Counted from the stretch's first letter, positions 18,941-27,297 are shown. The stretch is DNA of 64,000 bases from Pseudomonas sp. 21 (GCF_000955805.1 NZ_JYOA01000001.1:596691-660690); one strand, 5' to 3'. Notes: a model not told the origin generated them from the sequence alone. Numbers and translations are program-made.

Positions 18941-20512
18941 TCACGGGATCGGCGGGTTGTTCCAGCGCTGCACGGTGACGATCATGTGCCCTTCGCCCTT
19001 GTGCGACTGGCCGGCGTCGTCCACCGCGGCAATCACCTTCAGGTTGCCGGCGTTGTTGGTCATCATCTTGCGCGCCGGGTTCGGGCCAGCATCACCCGGC
19101 GTGAAGATGCCGCTGTCGGCGTCCATCACCCCGGCATACTTCACGTCCTCGTCTTCCTTGGCGCGGTCGTCGAAGGGCTCCACCGACCACTGCGCGGGGA
19201 ATACGCCGATGCGGAACGGCTTGCCGTCGGCGCCCTTGCCCCAGGCCTCGGCGTCGAAGCTGCCCTGGACCTTGGGCGTCGAGCCGCCGTTGCCGCCGAT
19301 GCGGGAGATGGAGAACTCCGGCACCACCTTGACTTCGGCGATGTCCTTGTACACCGCGAGGCTGCCGCCCTTGGCGGTGCCCACGCTGACATCGCGCTCG
19401 CCGGCAGCGGCCGAATCGCTGGCCTTGACCTTGACGGTCACGCGCTCGGGCGTCTCGGAAACCACCGACACTACCTCCACGCCCTTGCCGAACGATGGCT
19501 TGCCCTTCAGGCCAGTGCCGACCACGCTGACTTCGGTCTCCGCACCTGCCTTGATGTAGGCCGGCTGCACGCCCAGCACATGGCTGGTGCCATCCTTCGC
19601 CGCGACGAAGTCCAGGCCGCGCTCATCGTGCGCCTTGTCGAACATGCGGCCCTGCATCTGGCCGTTGAGGGCAGCGAATACCTGACGCATGGTCACGTCA
19701 CCGACCTTCACCGCGCCGCGCCATTCGTAGCCGTTGTAGAGCACCGCACTGCCTTCGCCGTCGAATGGCGAGCCATCGGCATACTTGCCGGTCACGCTGA
19801 CCTTGAAGGCGTCGTCGCCATCCTTCGCCACCTTCATGCTGCCGGCGACATCACCCTTGCCCGGCATGTGCCCGGCGAAGCTCCACTCGCCGGTCAGCGT
19901 CTCGGCCTTGGGCCGATTCTTCTGCCAGTCGCTCCAGGCCTTGTCTTCCAGCGGGAAGCGCTTGGCGAGCTCGGGGACCATCTCTTTCTTCGCCAGGTCG
20001 AACCAGTCGCGGTCGCGGGCCAGTGCCTGGTATTCCAGCGACGGCCAGCGTCCGAGGTGGAAGTTCACCAGCTTCTCCCACTCCGCCGCCGGGCGGCGTT
20101 GCAGGGCGATGCGCGCGGCCGAGTGGCAACGGGCGCACATCTGCTCGAAGTTGGTATCGAATTTCTCGACCGTGTTCAGCCGGCGCTCGAGGGCGTAACG
20201 CACGCCTTCGGTCTCGCTGGGTGCCAGGCCCTGCTTGTCGGCGAGGAACTTGACCACCGCACGACGCTCCTCGTCGGTGATCTTCAGGCCGTACATCACC
20301 TGCATGCGGCCGATGCTCATCAGCCAGCCTTCGGGGGTCTTGCGCTGGTGGCTGATACGGCTGAGGGAGTTGTTGCCTTCGGGCGTGTGGCACGCCTGGC
20401 ACTTGGCGTTGATGATCGCCTGGCCCTCGGGTGCGGCCTGGGCCGTCTGGTGCAGCGCAAGGGCCAGTGCGGCCAGGGTTCCGGCACCCAGATAGTGCCG
20501 AAGTCGTGTCAT
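18941..20512 (-). CDS. qhpA: quinohemoprotein amine dehydrogenase alpha subunit (di-haem)
   Basis: 523 residues with a Sec signal peptide ending near AQA-APEG, leaving about 497 residues, the size of the known subunit. Two c-type haem sites are present: C38QAC41H42 and C126ARC129H130. The C-terminal half contains immunoglobulin-like and beta-sandwich domains, as in the QHNDH alpha chain. It takes electrons from CTQ after oxidative deamination of a primary amine in the periplasm and passes them to azurin or a cytochrome. It heads qhpADCB. A good sigma-54 promoter (20595-20610) and a UAS-like site (20705-20724) lie upstream. The start at MTRLRHY has only a weak GAGG. Confidence 0.95.
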   Translation of the reverse strand: MTRLRHYLGAGTLAALALALHQTAQAAPEGQAIINAKCQACHTPEGNNSLSRISHQRKTPEGWLMSIGRMQVMYGLKITDEERRAVVKFLADKQGLAPSETEGVRYALERRLNTVEKFDTNFEQMCARCHSAARIALQRRPAAEWEKLVNFHLGRWPSLEYQALARDRDWFDLAKKEMVPELAKRFPLEDKAWSDWQKNRPKAETLTGEWSFAGHMPGKGDVAGSMKVAKDGDDAFKVSVTGKYADGSPFDGEGSAVLYNGYEWRGAVKVGDVTMRQVFAALNGQMQGRMFDKAHDERGLDFVAAKDGTSHVLGVQPAYIKAGAETEVSVVGTGLKGKPSFGKGVEVVSVVSETPERVTVKVKASDSAAAGERDVSVGTAKGGSLAVYKDIAEVKVVPEFSISRIGGNGGSTPKVQGSFDAEAWGKGADGKPFRIGVFPAQWSVEPFDDRAKEDEDVKYAGVMDADSGIFTPGDAGPNPARKMMTNNAGNLKVIAAVDDAGQSHKGEGHMIVTVQRWNNPPIP

Positions 20513-20594
20513 CTTCAAGGTCAGGCCTCCTCGGTATTCTTGTTGGTTATTCGCGCCCACCGATGGGCTAAGAGCGTGCTCTTGAAAGCGGTTT

Positions 20595-20610
20595 TGCAGG
20601 TTGTGTGCCA
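20595..20610 (-). promoter_or_regulatory. sigma-54 (-24/-12) promoter of qhp operon
   Basis: On the minus strand TGGCACACAACCTGCA. It has the invariant GG and GC separated by 10 bp and a perfect -24 hexamer. Predicted transcription start is near 20584, about 70 bp before qhpA. Confidence 0.8.
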
Positions 20611-20704
20611 CTACTGCGAAAACCCCGCCGAATCAGGCTTTCGGCGGAATTCCCAGGCACGCCCGGCAGAGGACACCGGGCTTGCGACGTAACATTTCGC
20701 GATT

Positions 20705-20724
20705 GCTGTCTAACTCTGAGACAG
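20705..20724. promoter_or_regulatory. candidate activator site (UAS), copy a
   Basis: GCTGTCTAACTCTGAGACAG, of TGT-N11-ACA form, centred about 106 bp upstream of the -24 element of the qhp promoter. It overlaps the stop codon (TAG, 20712-20710) of the CcmF-like gene. 16 of 20 bases match copy b. Confidence 0.65.
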
Positions 20725-22893
20725 GGCCCGTGAGACACCCTGCGAAGCAGTATGGTCCGGCTTGCGCAAAGCGCCGCCCGCCGGGAGCAACAAGGCGCCG
20801 AACAGCATGGTCAGCAGGCCGATCCAGACCAGCGAGAGGAACGGGAAGCGGCGCACCACCACGACGCTTTCGATATCGTCACCCGGCTGCTTGAGCAACC
20901 GCGCCGAGGCCGGCACCCAGATCTGCAGATCACCACTCCAGCCGCGGACGATGAACGGATGCAACACGTAGCCGCGATCCGAGGCGAAGCGCGCGTAGTG
21001 GTAGTCGAGGATTTCGCAGAGCTGGCGCACCGGCCCCTGGTAGGCCGGCGGGTTGCCCCGGCTGTCCTGGAACAGCGCGTGGCCGGCCAATGTGCGCTCG
21101 CCGTCGCGCAACTCGACCTTGGCCACCGCGTGGTAACCGGAGAAATCCGGGCGGCTGGCATCCGGCGAGACGCGCATCTGCATGCCGCCGATCACCGCGT
21201 GCCACTGCTCGAAGGACGTGCCCGGCGGGATACTGATCTGCTGGTAGCTGTTCAATGCCGTGGCGGCCAGCCCGCCCACCAGCGCGATCACCGCGCCGCC
21301 ATGCACCAGCGCCAGCCCGCCGCTGTAGCGCAGGTTGCCCACCCGCCGGCTGCGCCACAGGCTCTGCACGCCCCACAGCAGGCAACTGAGCATCAGGAAG
21401 GCACCGCCCAGCAGTGCCGCGTCCAGCCACGGCAGCACCCGCACGATATTCTGCGAAAGCATGCCATCGCCGTTGTAGCCGCCGCTCAGCCAACCGCCGC
21501 GCCAACCGGTCCAGAGCATCACGGCAGCCATCAGCAGCGTCGCCAGCAGCGCCATCCGGGGGCGCCCGCACCGGCGCAGGAAGCTGTAGCCGCCCATCAG
21601 GCCAAGGGCCGCCAGCAGCGGCACGACCCAGTGCGCGAGGCCGTAGCCGTTGACGTCCCACTGGTCGAAGGCGCGGCGCAGGCTGTCCATCTCGGTGGTG
21701 GTGGCCCAGGCGGTCAGGGTCTCGAAGAAGGGCTTCAGCTCGCTCGGCCGCTCCATTCCCAGCCATTCGTAGAGGTGCGCCTGGAGCAGCGCGCCGAGGG
21801 CCAGCAGACCGGTGCCGGCGAACAGGTAGATGGCGACGTCCAGCGTCCAGTCCGACGCCCCACGCCGCCGCCCTGCCCGCTTGCGGGATCGCCACCCGGC
21901 AAGCAGGTGGAAGGCCGCGAGGGCCAGCAGGATCGCCGCCAACGCCAGGTGGCTGAGCCAGGAGGTGGTGCCGATGTAGCGGTGCGAGCTGGCCAGCACC
22001 GTGCTGCGGGTCACCGCCATGGCGCCGCAGGCCATGGCCGCCGCCAGCAGGCTGAGCACCGGCAGCAGCCGTGCGTAGGGGCCGTCCGCGCGCCAGCGGC
22101 GGGCGCCGTGCAGCACCGCGCCGAGCAACGCCCAGATGATGAAGGCCGAGGTCTGCACCGGGTCCCAGTGCCAGAGTTGGCCATAGGTGAAGTCCTCCAT
22201 GGCCCAGGCCATACCCACGCCAATGCCCGCACTGAGGATCAGCCAGGCGCGGCGGCTGTAGCGCGGCATCACCCAGGCATAGGCGTGGCCACCCCGCCCC
22301 AGCGCCTCCAGCGCGGCGCCGGAGGGCGCCAACACCCAGGCGTAGGCGCAGAGGATCAGCGGCGCATGCAGGGACATCCAGAAGGTCTGCAGGTGGGCGT
22401 TCATGCCCTGGCTCGGCTGCGCCGCCAGCCAGCCCGCCGGCGTCGCACCGAACGGCCCCAGCCACGCGGCAGTGGCGACGTACCAGGCGGCGATCAGGGC
22501 CATGCCGCGCCCGGCCCAGCCGGGCAGCGCGGCGCTCTTCAGGGCGATCGCCATGCAGAAGGTTGCCAGCAGCAGTACCGTGCCTTCATCGCCACCCCAG
22601 AGGTTGGAAAACTTCAGGTAGGCCGGCAGCGCCGCACTGCTGTAGAGCCAGGCGTAGCGCAACTGGAAATGATCGGCCACCAGGTGCAGGCCAAGCGCAA
22701 GGCAGGCGCCGCACAGCGCACCGAGGGCAACCGGCCAAGCCAGCCCTCGCCGCTCCTGGCGAAGGGCTCCAAGGGCAATCAGCGCCGCCAGGGCCCAGAG
22801 CAACCCGTTGCCCACGTCGGGCAGTAACCACAACAACAGGCAGGTCAGCGCGGCCGCCAGCGGCCCCGCGATCCACGGCAACGACAGGTGCAT
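20710..22893 (-). CDS. CcmF/CcsA-family cytochrome c assembly protein
   Basis: Polytopic membrane protein of 727 residues with about 14 hydrophobic segments. The haem-handling loop is YGQLWHWDPVQTSAFIIW, a variant of the WWD motif (WGxWWxWDPVE) of CcmF/NrfE, and a large periplasmic domain lies near the C-terminus (EQWHAVIGGMQMRVSPD onward). CcmF-type proteins attach haem to CxxCH. Pseudomonas already has a full Ccm system, so this extra copy next to di-haem qhpA suggests a dedicated lyase or assembly factor for QhpA. The start is uncertain: ATG at 22893 is poorly placed, and a TTG three codons upstream has AAGGAGG at ideal spacing. Confidence 0.85.
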   Translation of the reverse strand: MHLSLPWIAGPLAAALTCLLLWLLPDVGNGLLWALAALIALGALRQERRGLAWPVALGALCGACLALGLHLVADHFQLRYAWLYSSAALPAYLKFSNLWGGDEGTVLLLATFCMAIALKSAALPGWAGRGMALIAAWYVATAAWLGPFGATPAGWLAAQPSQGMNAHLQTFWMSLHAPLILCAYAWVLAPSGAALEALGRGGHAYAWVMPRYSRRAWLILSAGIGVGMAWAMEDFTYGQLWHWDPVQTSAFIIWALLGAVLHGARRWRADGPYARLLPVLSLLAAAMACGAMAVTRSTVLASSHRYIGTTSWLSHLALAAILLALAAFHLLAGWRSRKRAGRRRGASDWTLDVAIYLFAGTGLLALGALLQAHLYEWLGMERPSELKPFFETLTAWATTTEMDSLRRAFDQWDVNGYGLAHWVVPLLAALGLMGGYSFLRRCGRPRMALLATLLMAAVMLWTGWRGGWLSGGYNGDGMLSQNIVRVLPWLDAALLGGAFLMLSCLLWGVQSLWRSRRVGNLRYSGGLALVHGGAVIALVGGLAATALNSYQQISIPPGTSFEQWHAVIGGMQMRVSPDASRPDFSGYHAVAKVELRDGERTLAGHALFQDSRGNPPAYQGPVRQLCEILDYHYARFASDRGYVLHPFIVRGWSGDLQIWVPASARLLKQPGDDIESVVVVRRFPFLSLVWIGLLTMLFGALLLPAGGALRKPDHTASQGVSRALSQS

Positions 22894-22964
22894 CCTCTTC
22901 AAGCCAGGCCTCCTTGTGCAGCGCCGACGCGGCGCTGGGCGAAACCCGCAGCGCTTCACGTTGC

Positions 22965-22980
22965 GTGCCAGCCGGAAAAG
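22965..22980 (-). promoter_or_regulatory. degenerate sigma-54-like promoter of CcmF-like gene
   Basis: On the minus strand TGGCACGCAACGTGAA has a perfect -24, but the -12 reads GTGA rather than TTGC. It lies 62 bp downstream of UAS-like copy b and 72 bp before the CcmF-like start. It resembles 10501-10516. Confidence 0.35.
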
Positions 22981-23041
22981 TCCTTGCGAAACAGCGAGCT
23001 GCGCGTGTTCCGAACGCCCGTCCGCGTGACAGATCGCGACA

Positions 23042-23061
23042 GCTGTAGCAGTCTGAGACAG
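23042..23061. promoter_or_regulatory. candidate activator site (UAS), copy b
   Basis: GCTGTAGCAGTCTGAGACAG, TGT-N11-ACA. It lies between the divergent CcmF-like gene and the MHS transporter. More GACAG half-sites precede it (GTGACAGATCGCGACAG, 23027-23043). Confidence 0.6.
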
Positions 23062-23383
23062 CCCTGACCGTTATAGACGATGGTCTAATTGCACGTCTTT
23101 CCAGCAAGGAAGTGCCCGTCATCGAGGCGCCAGCCAGACGCCTCGCGTCATCCGAGCTGTCCAGAACAGGTGCCAATCCGCGCCAGCCGGGGCTTTGCCG
23201 GCGGTCGCGGGTGGCCAGACGCGTGAGAACGATTATGCTTTCAGATGACCTTGCGGCCAGCCGCAGGGCCGCCTGTATTCACGCATCGCGCAATCCGTAC
23301 GACCTGTCATCAGCCCTGGGCTCGAGTGCGGTAACGGAAATTGAGGGACTCCGGCCCAAAACAACAACAAGACGGAGACGAAC

Positions 23384-25057
23384 ATGGCGCAGACATACAG
23401 CCCGGCCGCGGGCAACGCTCCTCACAGCGGAATCACCAAGGAGGAGCGCAAGGTCATCTTTGCCTCCTCCCTGGGTACGGTGTTCGAGTGGTACGACTTC
23501 TACCTCTACGGCTCCCTGGCGGCGATCATCGCCAAGCACTTCTTCGCCGGGGTCAATGAAACCACCGCCTTCATCTTCGCCCTGCTGGCCTTCGCCGCCG
23601 GCTTCGCGGTGCGGCCCTTCGGCGCCATCGTGTTCGGCCGCCTGGGCGACATGATCGGACGCAAGCACACCTTCCTCATCACCATCATCATCATGGGCAT
23701 CTCCACCGCCGTGGTCGGCCTGCTGCCCGCCTACGCCACCATCGGCGTGGCCGCGCCGATCATCCTGATCACCCTGCGCCTGCTGCAGGGCCTGGCGCTG
23801 GGCGGCGAGTATGGCGGCGCGGCGACCTACGTCGCGGAGCACGCGCCCAAGGGCAAGCGCGGCTTCTTCACCTCGTGGATCCAGACCACCGCGACGCTGG
23901 GCCTGTTCCTCTCGCTGCTGGTGATCATGGCCTGCCGCACCGTGCTCGGCACCGAGGCGTTCGAAGCCTGGGGCTGGCGGATTCCGTTCCTGCTGTCGAT
24001 CCTGCTGCTGATCATCTCGGTGTATATCCGCCTGCAACTCTCCGAGTCGCCGGTGTTCCTGAAGATGAAGGAAGAAGGCAAGGCCTCCAAGGCGCCGCTG
24101 ACCGAGTCCTTCGGCCGCTGGGAGAACCTCAAGGTGGTGATCATGTCGCTGCTCGGCGGCACCGCCGGGCAAGCCGTGGTCTGGTACACCGGGCAGTTCT
24201 ACGCGCTGTTCTTCCTGCTGCAGACGCTGAAGATCGACGCGCAGACCGCCAACCTGCTGATCGCAGGTTCCCTGTTGCTGGGCACGCCGTTCTTCGTGTT
24301 CTTCGGCAGCCTGTCCGACCGCATCGGCCGCAAGAAGATCATCATGGCCGGCTGCATCCTCGCCGCACTGACCTACTTCCCGATCTTCCACGGCCTGACC
24401 CAGTTCGGTAACCCGGACGTGTTCGCCGCCCAGGAGAAGAACCCGGTCACCGTGGTGGCCGACCCTAACGCCTGCTCCTTCCAGTTCGACCCGGTGGGCA
24501 AGGCGAAATTCGTCAGCTCCTGCGACTTGGCCAAGAGCCTGCTGGCCAAGCGCGCCATCCCCTACGAGAACCTCAAGGCCGAGACCGGCGCGCTCGCCCA
24601 GGTGCACGTCGGCGACAAGGTCATCGCCAGCTTCGAAGGAGCCGGCATGCCGGCGGCGGAGTTCAAGGTGCAGTCGGAAGTCTTCACCGCGCAGCTCGCC
24701 GCCTCGCTCAAGGAGGCCGGCTACCCCGAGAAGGCCGACCCGGCGAAGATCAACCACCTGATGATGCTGGTGCTGCTGACCATCCTGGTGATCTACGTGA
24801 CCATGGTCTACGGGCCGATTGCGGCGTGGCTGGTGGAGCTGTTCCCGACGCGCATCCGCTACACCTCCATGTCGCTGCCCTACCACATCGGCAACGGCTG
24901 GTTCGGCGGCTTCCTGCCCACCGTCGCCTTCGCCATGGTGGCCGCCACCGGGGACATCTACTACGGCCTCTGGTACCCCATCGTCATCGCGGTGATGACG
25001 GCCATCCTGGGCATCTTCTTCCTGCCCGAAACCAAGGACCGGGACATCACCGACTGA
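23384..25057 (+). CDS. MHS-family MFS transporter
   Basis: 557-residue inner-membrane symporter of the metabolite:H+ symporter group. The signature GRLGDMIGRKHTF follows the third segment, with a second copy, GSLSDRIGRKKI, in the second half. It has 12 predicted segments. Unusually, a hydrophilic insert of about 110 residues (roughly 345-455) with two cysteines (NACSFQF, SSCDLAK) sits in the C-terminal half, making the protein longer than the usual 430-450. The start has CGGAGACG upstream. It lies between qhp genes and an aldehyde dehydrogenase, so it may import the amine's acid product or a related carboxylate. The real substrate is unknown. Confidence 0.9.
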   Translation: MAQTYSPAAGNAPHSGITKEERKVIFASSLGTVFEWYDFYLYGSLAAIIAKHFFAGVNETTAFIFALLAFAAGFAVRPFGAIVFGRLGDMIGRKHTFLITIIIMGISTAVVGLLPAYATIGVAAPIILITLRLLQGLALGGEYGGAATYVAEHAPKGKRGFFTSWIQTTATLGLFLSLLVIMACRTVLGTEAFEAWGWRIPFLLSILLLIISVYIRLQLSESPVFLKMKEEGKASKAPLTESFGRWENLKVVIMSLLGGTAGQAVVWYTGQFYALFFLLQTLKIDAQTANLLIAGSLLLGTPFFVFFGSLSDRIGRKKIIMAGCILAALTYFPIFHGLTQFGNPDVFAAQEKNPVTVVADPNACSFQFDPVGKAKFVSSCDLAKSLLAKRAIPYENLKAETGALAQVHVGDKVIASFEGAGMPAAEFKVQSEVFTAQLAASLKEAGYPEKADPAKINHLMMLVLLTILVIYVTMVYGPIAAWLVELFPTRIRYTSMSLPYHIGNGWFGGFLPTVAFAMVAATGDIYYGLWYPIVIAVMTAILGIFFLPETKDRDITD

Positions 25058-25079
25058 CGGGCTGTGCCTCACCGAAGAG

Positions 25080-25103
25080 CCCCTCTCCCTGAAGGGAGAG
25101 GGG
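25080..25103. terminator. hairpin after MHS transporter
   Basis: A 10-bp perfect stem CCCCTCTCCC/GGGAGAGGGG with loop TGAA, 23 bp after the stop. There is no T-run. The same stem occurs between liuB and liuC, so it is a dispersed element that may also end or stabilise transcripts. Confidence 0.5.
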
Positions 25104-25188
25104 CCTGGTTCGGCGCGCCCTGGCATTTCATCTTCTGCCGAACACATCGCAACAGGATTGACTCAGCAGCCTTCGCCGCACGGATATG

Positions 25189-25235
25189 CCCTCTCCCTTC
25201 GGAGCGGGGCGCGCAGCCAGGGCTGGGGAGAGGGA
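25189..25235. repeat. dispersed repeat, copy 2
   Basis: CCCTCTCCCTTCGG, then AGCGGGGCGCGCAGCCAGGG, then CTGGGGAGAGGGA. Partner of 5243-5289. Confidence 0.65.
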
Positions 25236-25285
25236 ACTCCCAGCTCCGATCTCCCCTTCCGCCAGCAGGCCAAACCGTCTCAATT

Positions 25286-25305
25286 GCTGTCGCAATGTGC
25301 GACAG
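25286..25305. promoter_or_regulatory. candidate activator site (UAS), copy c
   Basis: GCTGTCGCAATGTGCGACAG, TGT-N11-ACA with a clean inner inverted repeat TGTCGCA/TGCGACA. It is centred about 85 bp upstream of the -24 box of the aldehyde dehydrogenase promoter. Confidence 0.7.
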
Positions 25306-25379
25306 CGGAACTCCGCCCCTTCTCTCGAATAAACAATAATTCTCTTTAAATTCAATGAATTGACGAAAATCACCAGCCT

Positions 25380-25395
25380 TGGCACAGCCGTTGCG
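25380..25395 (+). promoter_or_regulatory. sigma-54 (-24/-12) promoter of aldehyde dehydrogenase
   Basis: TGGCACAGCCGTTGCG matches TGGCAC-N5-TTGC exactly. Predicted start near 25406, 50 bp before the ATG. Confidence 0.85.
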
Positions 25396-25455
25396 ATGCT
25401 CAGCCTCAGCGACTCCCAGACCGGGAGCACGAACAGACAACAAGAGGCCACCGCA

Positions 25456-26949
25456 ATGCTCGCTTCCCTGCCCATCAAGCCCGAATCCCGCGCCTTCCTA
25501 CAGCGCGCCCCGAAGATGCTGATCGGCTCCGACTGGACCTCCGCCAGCGACGGCGCCCTGATGGACCTGCGCAACCCGGCCACCGGCGAAGTGCTCTGCC
25601 AGGTGCCCGCCGGCACCGCCGCCGATGTCGACCGCGCCGTGCGCGCCGCGCGCCAGGCCTTCGATGACTCCGCCTGGAGCCGCACCCGCCCGCGCGAACG
25701 GCAGAACCTGCTGTGGAAGCTCGCCGACCTGATGGAGCGCGACGCCGACCTGCTGGCCGAACTGGAATGCCTGAACAACGGCAAGAGCGCCGCCGTCGCC
25801 CGCGTGATGGACGTGCAACTGGCCATCGACTTCCTGCGCTACATGGCCGGCTACGCCACCAAGATCGAGGGCAGCACGGTCGATGTGTCGATGCCACTGA
25901 TGCCCGATGGCGACTTCCACGGCTACATCCGCCGCGAAGCCGTCGGCGTGGTGGGCGCCATCGTTGCCTGGAACTTCCCCCTGCTGCTGGCCTGCTGGAA
26001 ACTCGGTCCGGCGCTGGCCACCGGCTGCAGCGTGGTGCTCAAGCCCGCCGACGAAACCCCGCTGTCCGCGCTGAAACTCGCCGAGCTTGTCCTGGAAGCG
26101 GGCTACCCGGCGGGCGTGTTCAACGTCGTCACCGGCGCCGGCATCACCGCGGGCGCCGCCCTCTCCCACCATCCGCTGGTGGACAAGCTGACCTTCACCG
26201 GCTCGACCCCGGTCGGCAAGGAAATCGGCAAGGCGGCCATGGACAACATGACCCGCGTGACCCTGGAGCTGGGCGGCAAGTCGCCGACCATCGTCATGGC
26301 CGACGCCGACCTCGCCACCGCCGCCGCCGGCGCCGCCCAGGCGATCTTCTTCAACCAGGGCCAGGTCTGCTGCGCCGGCTCGCGCCTGTATGTACAGCGC
26401 AAGCACTTCGACAACGTGATCGCCGACATCTCCGGCATCGCCAACGGCATGAAGCTGGGCAACGGCCTGGACCCGAGCATCGACATGGGCCCGCTGATCT
26501 CCGCCAAGCAGCAGAAGCGCGTGTTCGACTACATCCAACTGGGCCGCGACAAGGGCGCCACCATCGCCTGCGGCGGCGAGCAGTTCGGCCCCGGCTACTT
26601 CGTCAAACCCACGGTGATCGTCGACGTCGACCAGAAGAATCCGCTGGTGCAGGAAGAAATCTTCGGCCCGGTGCTGGTGGCCATGCCCTTCGACGACATC
26701 GAGGACGCCCTGCGCCTGGCCAACGACAGCCCCTACGGCCTGGGCGCGAGCATCTGGTCCAACGACCTGGCCGCGGTGCACCGCATGGTGCCGCGCATCA
26801 AGTCCGGTTCGGTGTGGGTCAACTGCCACAGCGCGCTGGACCCGGCGCTGCCCTTCGGCGGCTTCAAGATGTCGGGCGTGGGCCGCGAGATGGGCGCCGC
26901 CGCCATCGAGCACTACACCGAGCTGAAGTCGGTGCTGATCCGCCTGTAG
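25456..26949 (+). CDS. aldehyde dehydrogenase (phenylacetaldehyde/aliphatic type)
   Basis: NAD(P)-dependent aldehyde dehydrogenase of 497 residues, close in length and motifs to FeaB/phenylacetaldehyde and betaine-aldehyde-type enzymes. Motifs: WNFPLLLACWKLGPAL, the catalytic glutamate in LELGGKSPT, the catalytic cysteine in NQGQVCCAGSR and EEIFGPVL near the C-terminus. The start MLASLPIK has AAGAGG upstream and lies downstream of a consensus sigma-54 promoter. Promoter type and UAS match those of the qhp operon, so it most likely oxidises the aldehyde made by QHNDH. The aldehyde must first reach the cytoplasm. Confidence 0.93.
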   Translation: MLASLPIKPESRAFLQRAPKMLIGSDWTSASDGALMDLRNPATGEVLCQVPAGTAADVDRAVRAARQAFDDSAWSRTRPRERQNLLWKLADLMERDADLLAELECLNNGKSAAVARVMDVQLAIDFLRYMAGYATKIEGSTVDVSMPLMPDGDFHGYIRREAVGVVGAIVAWNFPLLLACWKLGPALATGCSVVLKPADETPLSALKLAELVLEAGYPAGVFNVVTGAGITAGAALSHHPLVDKLTFTGSTPVGKEIGKAAMDNMTRVTLELGGKSPTIVMADADLATAAAGAAQAIFFNQGQVCCAGSRLYVQRKHFDNVIADISGIANGMKLGNGLDPSIDMGPLISAKQQKRVFDYIQLGRDKGATIACGGEQFGPGYFVKPTVIVDVDQKNPLVQEEIFGPVLVAMPFDDIEDALRLANDSPYGLGASIWSNDLAAVHRMVPRIKSGSVWVNCHSALDPALPFGGFKMSGVGREMGAAAIEHYTELKSVLIRL

Positions 26950-27010
26950 GTGATCCATCACCCGGTGCAGGGATTTGCGCCTCTGCGTGAAGGGAAACGT
27001 CGCAACTGAC

Positions 27011-27060
27011 CTGTAGGAGCGCGCCATGCGCGCGATCGCGGGCGCGGCCCGCTCCTACAA
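27011..27060. repeat. inverted REP pair, 'GCGCGCCATGCGCGC' flavour
   Basis: CTGTAGGAGCGCGCCATGCG faces GGGCGCGGCCCGCTCCTACA. The same flavour occurs at 32.56 kb. Confidence 0.75.
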
Positions 27061-27191
27061 TTGGGCTTCGACATCGAACCTGGGTCCAACCTGTCTACCT
27101 CGCCCGCGCGGTCCCCCTGCGCGGGTCTTGCATCCCCCGGTCGCGGCAGCGCTCGGGGGATTTTTTTCCTCTATCCCAACGCAGCGCTTTA

Positions 27192-27270
27192 TGTAGGAGC
27201 GAGCTTGCTCGCGAACAGATGGACCGACGATTTGGGTGCTGGTCGGTTCGCGAGCAAGCTCGCTCCTACA
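27192..27270. repeat. inverted REP pair (REPIN), 'GCTTGCTCGCGAAC' flavour
   Basis: TGTAGGAGCGAGCTTGCTCG and its reverse complement around a spacer of about 30 bp. Confidence 0.85.
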
Positions 27271-27297
27271 AGAGCAGGCGGCCGGCGTTGGGGAAAC

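Larger units (their letters stand above)
22894..23383. other. divergent intergenic region, CcmF-like / MHS transporter
   Basis: About 490 bp with UAS-like copy b and a degenerate -24/-12 toward the CcmF-like gene. I do not see a clear promoter for the transporter, nor any small gene with a ribosome site. Confidence 0.6.
25058..25455. other. intergenic region before aldehyde dehydrogenase
   Basis: About 400 bp: hairpin 25080-25103, dispersed repeat 25189-25235, UAS-like copy c and a consensus sigma-54 promoter. The open frame extending upstream of the chosen ATG from 25360 would cross the promoter and is not coding. Confidence 0.7.
26950..27297. other. intergenic region with two REP pairs
   Basis: About 350 bp between two convergent genes, the aldehyde dehydrogenase and a GST. 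Apart from the REP pairs at 27011-27060 and 27192-27270 and a CCCGCG...CGCGGG hairpin near 27102-27124 I see nothing. Confidence 0.7.

Noticed and set aside
17318-20692. 1,124-codon open frame on the plus strand across qhpDCA
   Set aside because: It is antisense to three firmly identified qhp genes. Its translation is low-complexity (His/Val/Gly/Ala rich) as expected from the third codon position of a GC-rich gene, and it has no ribosome site or motif.
20752-22827. 691-codon plus frame opposite the CcmF-like gene
   Set aside because: Low-complexity Gln/His/Arg/Ala translation, no family resemblance, no ribosome site.
25360-25455. Upstream start for the aldehyde dehydrogenase
   Set aside because: It would translate through the sigma-54 promoter. 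The ATG at 25456 fits family length and has AAGAGG.
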